Shown piece after piece: positions 36,283 to 44,800 of a DNA stretch of 64,000 bases; the stretch's first letter is position 1, and each line of letters starts with the position of its first letter. A program made the position numbers and the translations under genes. Source of the DNA: JAHDNZ01 sp036721855 (lineage in GTDB: Bacteria > Bacillota > DTU065); NCBI GenBank assembly GCA_036721855.1, contig DAIMKF010000001.1, positions 1 through 64,000 of the forward strand, in the 5' to 3' direction. The notes under the pieces are model-generated. The model did not search any database and was not told the origin of the DNA. It saw nothing but the letters and a program-made list of their open reading frames with translations.

Positions 36283-37025
36283 CTATAATGTTATGGTTAG
36301 AGTTTCAGCCAGTTTATTAAAGCCTACTTGGTAAGCCAATTTTTGGGATGGGAAATTATTAATTGATGTTGACCACTGAGGACACTTGCCATGGCTAATT
36401 ATTTGAGAAGCACACTTGATGGAAGCTGAAGAAGCATAACCTTTTCCTCTGAATTCAGATAGAGTATTTATGCCAATTTCCTGAACTTTATCTTGCATAT
36501 AGGGCATATTGGGGCTATCGGTACAGCTGACAAGGATATTGTCGATAAAAACCCCACAACAGGTTTTAGATTCGATCATCCTGACGAAGTAATCGTACAA
36601 CCAGGATAAATCTTTGCAGTTAGGGTTATTGGTTTTAAAGAAAGCAAGATAAGCTTGATAATCATCGAGTGTCAGTACCTTGGCAGAGTCTTGTATAACA
36701 GGAAGTTTGGAGAATACATACTTGATGTTATGGTTTGGTTGTTGGCCAAACAATGCAAAAAGCGAATCTTTTATACTATTGATGTCTTTACCGATTTTTA
36801 ATGTTCTACCTAGCTTTTTAATATGGTCCTGCGTGTTTTTTCCATAAGATATAATTATCTTCGTGTCTTGATACCATAGAAATAGATCATATTGCCTTGT
36901 ATATCCAAATAGGGTCTTATTTCGCTCCTCAGAATAGGTTGTTGCTATTTCATTATCGTTTACATAGGCAATGTCTATGCCCAGCCAGTGCGAATAATAT
37001 TCTAAGGTAGTACTATAAAATCCAT
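36283..37025 (-). pseudogene. GNAT-type acetyltransferase, frameshifted at its start
   Basis: The open frame from 36283 extends back to about 37020 without a stop, but its first usable internal start (TTG 36753) gives only 156 residues. An ATG at 37025 with GGGAG upstream is out of frame by one base: MDF is followed by a shift in the run TTTT, and the in-frame text then reads YSTTLEYYSHWLGIDIAYV. Adding one T would give a protein of about 247 residues ending with GNAT motif A-like EIGINTLSEFRGKGYASSAS and QKLAYQVGFNKLA. It is either a frameshifted gene or a single-base assembly error in a short homopolymer; the open remaining frame means it is recent. Confidence 0.65.
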
Positions 37026-37120
37026 ATTATTCTCCCGCTTTCATGAGGAATAGATCAACTTATATAATGAACTTTTAGAAACCAAGGTTAGAAGGAAAGC
37101 TTTCTTAGGCATCGAAAGGT

Positions 37121-38170
37121 CTAGCTTTGAAGTAAAACCAATAATTGCTCTAAGTAAGATAAATAGTCGTCTTCTATACCATTAACCGGTTCATTAAGTT
37201 TGTGGGCTAAGGCTTTAATCCGGGGTAATTCTTTTTCAAGCTCAGTTTTTACCTGGGTTAAACCGGTTTTAAGATTTTGTTTACTATCGGGAGGAAGGGC
37301 ATTAAGATCCAGATCTTGCTTTAGGATAAGCAGGGAACAGTTACACTTTAAGCGCAGATAAAAAAGCAGTTCTTTTTCAGATAACTCAAATTCTAAAAGG
37401 AGAATTTCAATCATCTCTAGAGCCGAATGGGTGTCTTTGTCTTCTAAAGCTTTCAAAGCTACAACTTTGATAAAGTCTTCGACATAAGCTTCTTTAGCTT
37501 GTGGCTTAGTTAAACTGCGGAGTCTGGCCATGGCCAGAGACAACTTACCTTCAGCCAGAGCCAAATCCACGCCAAAATCTTCTAGCTCTTCATATTCAAT
37601 AGCCGCACTGACCCATAACTCTTCAGCTAAATCAAAATCTTTATGCAAGACTAAATGTGAGAGATAAAGTTTCATTATCTCAGGCTGAGTAGTCATAAAA
37701 TGAACTTTGAGATCATTTTGCACACTTTCATGAGCAGCAAAATAGGTACGCAGATGTTCATAAATTGCAATTCTTTCTACATCTCTTAGGTCTTCTTGTA
37801 GTTTATCTTGCCAGTATCTTTGGGGAGTTTCTCTCTCACCTAGAGCCTCCAGACAAAGAATCAGATTAAAGGTAGTATAAGGATCGACAGGTGCTGATTC
37901 CAAGATTGTTTTAGCTGTTTTAAAATCATTTATAAAAAAGGCAACAAGAGCTCTGCAATGAGGTATATTAACTAGTGGATTTCCCTCAAGAAGGGATTCA
38001 AAAAGACCAGTTGGTATTGGCTTTTCAAAATTTCGGGGCAAGAGATAAGGGGTTTCAAGAGCATACAGAGCTCTGGTTAGGGGATTTTCTAACTCTTCGA
38101 TCTCAGATAAAATCTTAGGTGGTGCGGTTTTAGAAAGCCGGTGGATAAAGAAAGGGTTATCTTTTTTCAT
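37121..38170 (-). CDS. TPR-like helical-repeat protein downstream of tyrS
   Basis: The 349-residue protein has no signal peptide. It is almost wholly helical, with repeating pairs such as FFINDFKTAKTILESAP, LHKDFDLAEELWVSAA and EDKDTHSALEMIEILL that resemble tetratricopeptide-type repeats. It overlaps the tyrS stop by 4 nt, so it is expressed under the tyrosine T-box. No known function is recognised; the coupling suggests housekeeping or a stress role. It shares repeat style and size with the protein at 39693-40724, so the two may be paralogues either side of tyrS. Confidence 0.65.
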   Translation of the reverse strand: MKKDNPFFIHRLSKTAPPKILSEIEELENPLTRALYALETPYLLPRNFEKPIPTGLFESLLEGNPLVNIPHCRALVAFFINDFKTAKTILESAPVDPYTTFNLILCLEALGERETPQRYWQDKLQEDLRDVERIAIYEHLRTYFAAHESVQNDLKVHFMTTQPEIMKLYLSHLVLHKDFDLAEELWVSAAIEYEELEDFGVDLALAEGKLSLAMARLRSLTKPQAKEAYVEDFIKVVALKALEDKDTHSALEMIEILLLEFELSEKELLFYLRLKCNCSLLILKQDLDLNALPPDSKQNLKTGLTQVKTELEKELPRIKALAHKLNEPVNGIEDDYLSYLEQLLVLLQS

Positions 38171-39372
38171 TTTCTCACCCTGGCAAATTTACGTTTGCCA
38201 ACCTGAAGTACCATACCGTCTTCAAGGGGTAGTTCATAGTCCGTATCGGTAATTTTTTCGTTATTTAGTTTAACGCCACCTTGTGCAATCATACGTCTGG
38301 CTTCGGAATTAGAGTTTACCAAGCCACAATCAACCAGGAGTTTGACAATCCAAACTTTAGCTTCAGAAATAGTAAATTCAGGGATATCTTCAGGGAACCC
38401 ACCGGCTTTGAAGACATGTTCAAACTCTTCTCTGGCTTTTTTGGCCGCATCCTCACCGTGGTATTGGCTGACAATTTGCATCGCCAAAAGGCTTTTTGCT
38501 TGCTTTGGATGTAGTAAATTACTCTGAAGACCTGTTTTAATTTCGTCGATTTTTGCTTTATCCATGTTTGTTACCAATTCAAAGTAGGTAAGCATCAGTT
38601 CATCAGCTAAAGACATAATCTTACCATACATATTGTTGGGCTCATCGGTAATGCCGATATAGTTATGCAAGCTCTTACTCATTTTATTGACACCGTCAAG
38701 GCCAACTAAAAGGGGCAGACACATAGCAATTTGAGCCTCTTGAGAGGCATCTTTTTGGAGATCGCGTCCCAAAAGGATATTAAAGATCTGATCAGTCCCA
38801 CCAAGCTCGACATCAGCTTTTATCTGTACCGAGTCGGTTGCTTGCATCAAAGGATAAATAAACTCCAAAATACTGATGGGTTGATTGTTAGAGTAGCGTT
38901 TGGCAAAATCATCTCTTTCTAACATCCGGGCTACAGTTAACTTTGAGGTCATATTAGCAACATCGGAGAAGGTCATCTTGCTAAACCAATCACCATTAAA
39001 TACAATTTCGGTTTGTTTCGGGATTAGAATATTAAAGACCTGATCCTGATAGGTTTTAGCGTTAGCTAAAACTTCTTCATGAGTTAGGCGTGGTCTGGTT
39101 GCTGATCTACCTGAGGGATCACCAATCATGGCAGTGTAATCTCCAATGATTAAAACTGCAGTATGACCAAGATCTTGGAACTGGCGTAGTTTTTGTAAGG
39201 GCACGGTATGGCCTAGATGGATATCTGAACTTGTGGGATCAACCCCTAGTTTTATTCTAAGAGGTGTGTTGGTCACCACTGATTTTTCCAGTTTTTTTAG
39301 CAGTTCCTCTTCAGATACTATTTGGGTTACGCCTCTCTTCAAGAGTCTAAGTTGTTCTTTTGCAACTAACAA
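38167..39372 (-). CDS. tyrS: Tyrosyl-tRNA synthetase
   Basis: The protein is 401 residues from TTG 39372. The class I signatures are present: HLGH in DIHLGHTVPLQKLRQF and KMSKS in VNKMSKSLHNYIG. The C-terminal S4 RNA-binding domain is LLVDCGLVNSNSEARRMIAQ and onward. The start at 39372 is chosen because AAGGAGG lies 8 nt upstream; a longer frame from 39411 would run through the leader terminator. It charges tRNA-Tyr. Expression is controlled by the T-box directly upstream; the next gene overlaps by 4 nt. Confidence 0.96.
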   Translation of the reverse strand: MLVAKEQLRLLKRGVTQIVSEEELLKKLEKSVVTNTPLRIKLGVDPTSSDIHLGHTVPLQKLRQFQDLGHTAVLIIGDYTAMIGDPSGRSATRPRLTHEEVLANAKTYQDQVFNILIPKQTEIVFNGDWFSKMTFSDVANMTSKLTVARMLERDDFAKRYSNNQPISILEFIYPLMQATDSVQIKADVELGGTDQIFNILLGRDLQKDASQEAQIAMCLPLLVGLDGVNKMSKSLHNYIGITDEPNNMYGKIMSLADELMLTYFELVTNMDKAKIDEIKTGLQSNLLHPKQAKSLLAMQIVSQYHGEDAAKKAREEFEHVFKAGGFPEDIPEFTISEAKVWIVKLLVDCGLVNSNSEARRMIAQGGVKLNNEKITDTDYELPLEDGMVLQVGKRKFARVRK

Positions 39373-39391
39373 AATGCATTCCTCCTTCAAT

Positions 39392-39613
39392 AAAAAAGAA
39401 ACCGTCCCCAAAGGGACGGCTAGTTACCGTGGTACCACCCTAATTGCCTAAACGGCCACTTAGTCCTAATAACGGCAGGTTCCCGAAGAAGGCTACTGAT
39501 TTCACCATCTTAGCTCAAGGCTGTATTTCATCTGTTTTGGCTACTGATTTACACCACCTATCAGCTCTCTAAAAGTCCAAAAACAGATTACTTGTCCTGT
39601 CATAGCTTTTCTT
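39392..39613 (-). promoter_or_regulatory. Tyrosine T-box leader with terminator
   Basis: On the minus strand the conserved T-box sequence AGGGTGGTACCACGG (39427-39441) is intact. The terminator hairpin CCGTCCC/GGGACGG (39402-39419) is followed by TTTCTTTTTT. Stem I carries AGAGAGC and, on its 3' side, GAAATACAGCC with the specifier UAC (39523-39525), a tyrosine codon. Uncharged tRNA-Tyr should stabilise the antiterminator and turn tyrS on. Confidence 0.93.
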
Positions 39614-39620
39614 AATTATT

Positions 39621-39649
39621 ATCTTAGTCAAAATACGAACCTTAGTCAA
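39621..39649 (-). promoter_or_regulatory. Sigma-A-like promoter of tyrS leader
   Basis: On the minus strand: TTGACT (39644-39649), a 17-nt spacer and TAAGAT (39621-39626). It lies just before the start of Stem I of the T-box. Confidence 0.65.
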
Positions 39650-39692
39650 GGATTTCAACAATTATAATTGGATTTTTGTTAAATATCACACC

Positions 39693-40724
39693 TTAAAATG
39701 ATTTATGGCTGAAGTTATAGAAACTCTTAGCTTTTAATATCTCTGGTTCGATCTTTAGTTTGTCTTCATTTTTCGGCTTGTTTTGCAAGAAGGCGGTGAC
39801 ACTTTCCGCTAGCAATTTTTCGTATTCCCGATTAATACTAGCCACTTGACCTAATATCTTAATGGCAGTAACATAGTCCTGCAAGTGCCAAAAATTTCGA
39901 TACCAATTAAGGCCCGTTTTTGTAAGAAGTCTGGCAGCTTCTCGGGCCGGTTTGGAATTAGTAAAACGTCTGTTGAGATTATGAAAGTAGGTTGTAGCAT
40001 TAGTAAAATCAGTTTCGGCCAGACAGATCCGTAGGATATAAAACTGGAGATCTAGATTGTCAGGATGTTCTTGGGCTGCTTTTTGCCAAACATTTTCAGC
40101 CAAAGACAGCTTTTGCTCTTTGGTGAGTATTTCCAGCACTTCCCAATAGGTATTAGAGTCAATAGCTTTTTTTGTTAGGAGTAGATCAGCTATTTCTTCC
40201 CTATTCAGGCTGAAAGTTTGGTAACATAGACCTAGTTCAATGTAGTCTAAAAGAGGTAAGGAGTTTTTTAAATAGGCCGAAGCTTTTTCAATTTGAGCTA
40301 ATTTAGTGAAGGTAAGGGCTAAATTAAAGTGGAGATGACGATCGGTAAGTAAAGACACCTCGGCTTTTAGAAAATTCTCCAGCGCCAAGTTAAACTCTCC
40401 CCGGTAATAATAGGCTGTGCCGGAGAGCATGTTTTGCCAGGGCAGCTCACTTTCTACAGGCTTAAACTTACCATGTAAATTATCTAAAATCAGTTTAGAC
40501 TCGTCCAGACAGTTAATTTCAGCTATAGTCCAGTTTTCAGGCAGATAGAAAGGAGTTATAATATTTAATTTGGCTCTTAAAATATTATTTCGTAGAATAG
40601 TTACAGCCTCAAAATAATGATTAGCATTTGTTTGTTGGTAACTTTTCAGAGCATAAGCAGTTTCGATCTCAGTTAAACTAGCTGATTTTAATAGACCCAA
40701 ATGCTGATAAGCATTTTTAACCAT
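39693..40724 (-). CDS. TPR-repeat protein of unknown function
   Basis: The protein is 343 residues from ATG 40724, chosen because AAGGAG lies 10 nt upstream. A longer frame to 40829 exists but would overlap the divergent PBP gene start. Helical pairs such as WQNMLSGTAYYYRGEFNLALENFLKA, FNLALTFTKLAQIEKASAYLK and AENVWQKAAQEHPDNLDLQF are TPR-like. The first 30 residues (HLGLLKSASLTEIETAYALK) resemble a short J-domain-like or helical cap, but the HPD motif is absent. There is no signal peptide, so it is cytoplasmic. The function is not recognised. Confidence 0.65.
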   Translation of the reverse strand: MVKNAYQHLGLLKSASLTEIETAYALKSYQQTNANHYFEAVTILRNNILRAKLNIITPFYLPENWTIAEINCLDESKLILDNLHGKFKPVESELPWQNMLSGTAYYYRGEFNLALENFLKAEVSLLTDRHLHFNLALTFTKLAQIEKASAYLKNSLPLLDYIELGLCYQTFSLNREEIADLLLTKKAIDSNTYWEVLEILTKEQKLSLAENVWQKAAQEHPDNLDLQFYILRICLAETDFTNATTYFHNLNRRFTNSKPAREAARLLTKTGLNWYRNFWHLQDYVTAIKILGQVASINREYEKLLAESVTAFLQNKPKNEDKLKIEPEILKAKSFYNFSHKSF

Positions 40725-40820
40725 CTTTTCACTCTCCTTAAACAACTTTATCTCAACAAGGATTTCCTGGTTTTGATTGCGAATCACTAAGTTAAGAGGC
40801 TCCTGAGGAAGGTGTATGTT

Positions 40821-43181
40821 ATGACTCAAAAACCTAAAAAAGGTCTGTTACTTCGCATCATATTAGTAATAGTGCTGTTAATTTTATGTATTCTAGGCGG
40901 AGTAGCTGCAACCCTTGTGGCAAGTGTTCTAAAAACAATCCCCAACCTTGAGGATATTAAATTTGATCCCAAGTTAGCTACTTCCATTTACGATCGCAAC
41001 GGAAAACTGATTCAAAGATTATTTACCGAAAACCGTATCTGGGTCTCTTTAAATGAAATTCCCGATGAGTTAGAACATGCCATTGTAGCCATTGAAGATC
41101 ATAAGTTTTATAATCATCACGGTGTAGATCCGGTAGCTATTGTTAGATCAATATTACTAAATATTAAAAACAGAAGTCTTACGGCCTATGGTGGCAGTAC
41201 CATCACCCAACAGTTGGCAAAAAACGCTTTTTTAACCCAAGATAAAAAACTTATCCGTAAAATTAAAGAAGCTATCTGGGCCATTCAAATCGAAAGAGGT
41301 TATACCAAGGATGAAATCTTGGAGACCTACCTTAATGTGATCTGGTTTGGCCATGGAGCACATGGTGTGGAGGCAGCTTCCCAGGTTTATTTTGGTAAAC
41401 AAGTTAAGGAATTAAATCTAGAAGAGATAGCTTTAATTGCCGGTGTAACCAACAACCCAGGTCTTTTTTCACCCAGATATAATATGGAAGCAGCCAAAAA
41501 AAGAAGAGACTTAGTTCTAAGACGAATGGCTGAAGAGGGTTATATTACTCAGGAGGTCTACGAAAAGACAAAAGAAAAGCCAATTGTGCTTAAAGACAAA
41601 AGCACTGGCAATACTAAAACAGCTTCATACTTTGTCGATCTTGTATTGCAATATTTGCTTGATAAATTTGACTCCGACAAAGTGTATGGCGGGGGTTTAA
41701 AAGTCTATACTACACTCGATCTGGATAGACAAAAAATTGCTGAAAAAACGCTTTTGAATAATCTCCCTAAAGGTAGCGTGGATAAAAACGGGCTGACTCA
41801 ACCGCAAGCAGGGTTAATATCCCTAGATCCTAAAACAGGTGAGATACTGGTTATGGTAGGAGGCAGAGGAGAAGATAAGTTAAATCGAACTCACCAAACT
41901 TATCGTCAACCTGGTTCGGCATTTAAGCCTTTCATCTATGCTACAGCTCTCTCCCAAGGCTATACGCCGGTACAGATTTTTATAGACGAGCCTATTGAAT
42001 ACAAAACACCAACCGGAGAACTATGGTCGGTTCGTAACTATCACCGTGACTACAAAGGACCTATGTCTTTGAGATATGCTCTGGAGATGTCGATAAACAC
42101 TGTTGCTGTAAAACTCTTAGATAAAGTAGGCATAGACAATGTTTGCAACACAATTAAAAATGTTGGAATCACTAGTTTGGTAGTCTCCGGAGCAAAAAAC
42201 GATAAGGGGCTTGCTCCTTTAGCTTTAGGTGCTCTAACCAAAGGTGTCTCACTTTTACAAATGGCTTCGGCTTATGGGGTTTTTGCCAATCAGGGTATCT
42301 ACTGCGAACCTTACTTTATAACCAAAATCGAAGAACCAAACGGTAAAGTTGTAGAAAAGAATTATGCCAAACCCCGCACCGTAATGGATGAAAAAGTAGC
42401 CTATATGCTGACAGATATGTTAAAAGGAGTTGTCTCAAGTGGTACTGCCAAGCAGGCCAATATAGCCAGGCCTCAAGCCGGTAAGACAGGTACTACCGAC
42501 AACTATCAGGATGCTTGGTATGTTGGCTATATTCCCGAGATGGTCACAGCCATTTGGGTTGGTGAGGACTTACCTCATGAGATGATTTACAATGATGTTC
42601 GCTATGGCAGTTGGGACTGTGCACGAATCTGGGGGTATTATATGAAACAGGTGGTAGAAGGGATTGAACCGACTGATTTTGTAAGACCAGATGGTCTGGT
42701 TGATTTCAAAGTTTGTACCGAATCAGGTTTGATTGCCGCAAGTTACTGCCCACAAGATAAGGTTGCCGAAGAGATCTTTATCAAGGGAACAGAACCCAAA
42801 GTGGTTTGTACTCTTCACGAACCAAAAACACAATCTAAAGATCGCAATATGATTCCTCTTGATGATTGGCAAGAAGATGAAGATACAGGTTCTAACTTTA
42901 TCAGTAATATCTTTGGTATCTTTGGTTCTAAATCCAACAAGCCACAAACTAAGGAAGAAGAAATTGAAACCGAAACCGAAACCGAAACCGAATCTACTCC
43001 GGCTCCTAGTGAAACACTCAGTAGTGGAGATGATCCTGATTATATAGTTACAGTTGAGATCTGTCCGGAATCAAACAAAGTTGCTACACCAGCCTGTCCT
43101 CAATCTAAGTTGATTAAAGTAAAATATCTAAAAGGTGCTGAGCCTACGGAAGAATGTGATATTCATGGTGGCTGGCAATAA
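40821..43181 (+). CDS. Class A penicillin-binding protein (PBP1A family)
   Basis: The protein is 786 residues from ATG 40821 (GAGGAAGGTG upstream). An N-terminal membrane helix (LLLRIILVIVLLILCILGGV) is followed by a GT51 glycosyltransferase with AIEDHKFYNHHGVDP and GGSTITQQLAKN, then a transpeptidase domain with SxxK (GSAFKPF), SxN (MSINTV) and KTG (AGKTGTTDNYQDAW). It polymerises and crosslinks peptidoglycan. The C-terminal 150 residues carry two Cys pairs and a Glu/Thr run made by four tandem GAAACC hexamers (42966-42989). Divergent from the TPR gene. Confidence 0.95.
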   Translation: MTQKPKKGLLLRIILVIVLLILCILGGVAATLVASVLKTIPNLEDIKFDPKLATSIYDRNGKLIQRLFTENRIWVSLNEIPDELEHAIVAIEDHKFYNHHGVDPVAIVRSILLNIKNRSLTAYGGSTITQQLAKNAFLTQDKKLIRKIKEAIWAIQIERGYTKDEILETYLNVIWFGHGAHGVEAASQVYFGKQVKELNLEEIALIAGVTNNPGLFSPRYNMEAAKKRRDLVLRRMAEEGYITQEVYEKTKEKPIVLKDKSTGNTKTASYFVDLVLQYLLDKFDSDKVYGGGLKVYTTLDLDRQKIAEKTLLNNLPKGSVDKNGLTQPQAGLISLDPKTGEILVMVGGRGEDKLNRTHQTYRQPGSAFKPFIYATALSQGYTPVQIFIDEPIEYKTPTGELWSVRNYHRDYKGPMSLRYALEMSINTVAVKLLDKVGIDNVCNTIKNVGITSLVVSGAKNDKGLAPLALGALTKGVSLLQMASAYGVFANQGIYCEPYFITKIEEPNGKVVEKNYAKPRTVMDEKVAYMLTDMLKGVVSSGTAKQANIARPQAGKTGTTDNYQDAWYVGYIPEMVTAIWVGEDLPHEMIYNDVRYGSWDCARIWGYYMKQVVEGIEPTDFVRPDGLVDFKVCTESGLIAASYCPQDKVAEEIFIKGTEPKVVCTLHEPKTQSKDRNMIPLDDWQEDEDTGSNFISNIFGIFGSKSNKPQTKEEEIETETETETESTPAPSETLSSGDDPDYIVTVEICPESNKVATPACPQSKLIKVKYLKGAEPTEECDIHGGWQ
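42966..42989 (+). repeat. Tandem hexanucleotide repeat (GAAACC)4 in PBP1A gene
   Basis: Four perfect copies of GAAACC encode an alternating Glu-Thr linker in the C-terminal tail. Copy number changes would keep frame and only change linker length. Confidence 0.9.
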
Positions 43182-43232
43182 GCATAAAGCTTAGACTTTA
43201 ACCTCAGTTTCGTGTACAATTAGATTATATTT

Positions 43233-43260
43233 AGCAAAGGCTTTTTTGGGCCTTTGCTTC
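43233..43260 (+). terminator. Hairpin between PBP1A and gltX
   Basis: AGCAAAGGC (43233-43241) pairs with GCCTTTGCT (43250-43258) across a T-rich 8-nt loop. The following T-run is short, so it is a probable but not certain terminator. Confidence 0.5.
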
Positions 43261-43325
43261 TCAATGTATTCACATTTTTAGCAAATATAGATTAATTGTT
43301 TTGGGTTGGAAGGAGACGAATATTT

Positions 43326-44774
43326 GTGAGCGAAGTAAGAGTTCGTTTTGCTCCCTCGCCTACAGGGGATCCGCATGTAGGAAACATCCGTACTGCTCTT
43401 TTTAACTACCTCTATGCCAGACATACAGGTGGTAAATTTATTATTCGTATTGAAGATACCGATCAAGTAAGGATGAAAGAAGGCAGTGACCAGGCTATTT
43501 TTGATAGTTTGCGTTGGCTTGGTATAACTTGGGACGAAGGGCCGGATATAGGAGGAGATTATGCACCATACCGGCAGTCCGAAAGACTAGAACTTTATAA
43601 TAAACACGCCCTTGAACTGGTGGAAAAAGACCTGGCCTACTACTGCTTTTGCAGCAGTGAAAGATTGGATAAAATGCGTCAAGTTCAGGAAGCAGCTAAA
43701 AAGGCGCCTATGTATGATCGCAAATGCCTGAGTCTAACTACTGAAGAAATCAAGGCCAAAATAGCTGCGGGAGAGCCATATGTAATTAGACTTAAAGTGC
43801 CAAGAGAAGGAGAAACTGAATTCAATGATCTGATTCGGGGCAGAGTGGTCTTTGAAAATAGTGTCATTGACGATCAGGTTTTACTAAAAAGCGATGGTTT
43901 CCCAACTTACCATCTTGCCTGTATTGTTGACGATCATTATATGAAAATAACCCATGTTATTAGAGCTGAAGAGTGGATTTCAAGCACACCAAAACATATC
44001 ATCCTCTACAACGCCTTTGGCTGGCTGCCACCTAAGTTTGCTCATGCACCAATGGTTCTAGCTCCCGACAGGAGCAAACTCAGTAAACGCCACGGAGCGA
44101 CAGGAGTCAAGCAGTTTGAAAGCCTGGGCTACCTACCGGAAGCATTGGTAAATTTCCTGGCCTTTTTAGGTTGGGCCCCTCAGGATGAAAGAGAAATATT
44201 CTCACTGGAGGAGTTAGCCAAAGAGTTCGAGCTAGAAAGAGTGAATAAAGCCGGTGCCGTCTTTGATATGAACAAACTTGATTGGTACAACGGCTATTAT
44301 ATCAGGCATATTTCTACAGCCGAATTAGCAGAAAGAGTTCTGCCTATTTTAGAAAAAGCAAACATTAAAGTTGAGTTTAGTGACTATCTTGTCCAAGCTA
44401 CTGCTTTGGTTCAAGAGAGAATGAAATCTTTAAAAGAAGCTCCGGAACTACTTGATTTCTTCTTTAGGGAGCCTGAATATGAAAAGGAATTGCTTATTCC
44501 TAAGAAAAGCGATGTAGAAACAACCAAAAAAGCGTTAATTAAATGCCGTGAGGTACTTAATGAACTTCAAGTATGGGAACATGATGCTTTAGAAGCAACT
44601 TTAAGAAAAGCAGCGACCGAAATAGGTTTAAAAGCCGGACAGATTCTTTGGCCATTAAGATCGGCTCTTACCGGAAAATCAGCTTCGCCCGGTGCTTTTG
44701 AAGTTACTTTGGTTTTAGGCAAAGAAGTTGTCCTAAAACGTCTTGATAAAGCCTTAGAAAAACTCTCTTCATAA
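43326..44774 (+). CDS. gltX: Glutamyl-tRNA synthetase
   Basis: The protein is 482 residues from GTG 43326 (AGGAG 10 nt upstream; a start at 43296 would add 10 unlikely residues). Class I motifs are RFAPSPTGDPHVGNIRTALF (HIGH-like HVGN) and SKLSKRHGATG (KMSKS-like). The C-terminal anticodon-binding helical domain is typical of bacterial GluRS. Whether it is discriminating or also charges tRNA-Gln cannot be decided. Its stop lies inside a hairpin shared with the convergent cca gene. Confidence 0.95.
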   Translation: MSEVRVRFAPSPTGDPHVGNIRTALFNYLYARHTGGKFIIRIEDTDQVRMKEGSDQAIFDSLRWLGITWDEGPDIGGDYAPYRQSERLELYNKHALELVEKDLAYYCFCSSERLDKMRQVQEAAKKAPMYDRKCLSLTTEEIKAKIAAGEPYVIRLKVPREGETEFNDLIRGRVVFENSVIDDQVLLKSDGFPTYHLACIVDDHYMKITHVIRAEEWISSTPKHIILYNAFGWLPPKFAHAPMVLAPDRSKLSKRHGATGVKQFESLGYLPEALVNFLAFLGWAPQDEREIFSLEELAKEFELERVNKAGAVFDMNKLDWYNGYYIRHISTAELAERVLPILEKANIKVEFSDYLVQATALVQERMKSLKEAPELLDFFFREPEYEKELLIPKKSDVETTKKALIKCREVLNELQVWEHDALEATLRKAATEIGLKAGQILWPLRSALTGKSASPGAFEVTLVLGKEVVLKRLDKALEKLSS

Positions 44775-44800
44775 AAGGGAGCCTTAAGGCTCCCTTTTAT
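44771..44800. terminator. Shared bidirectional terminator of gltX and cca
   Basis: ATAAAAGGGAGCC (44771-44783), loop TTAA, GGCTCCCTTTTAT (44788-44800): a 13-bp perfect stem with A-tract and T-tract on the two sides. The gltX stop lies in the left arm and the cca stop in the loop, so the two genes end within the same hairpin. Confidence 0.9.

Noticed and set aside
39373..39411. Longer N-terminus for TyrS (extra 13 residues)
   Set aside because: It would be translated through the T-box terminator stem; AAGGAGG and TTG at 39372 fit better.
40725..40829. Longer N-terminus for the TPR protein up to 40829
   Set aside because: It overlaps the divergent PBP1A start; the ATG at 40724 has a strong AAGGAG site.
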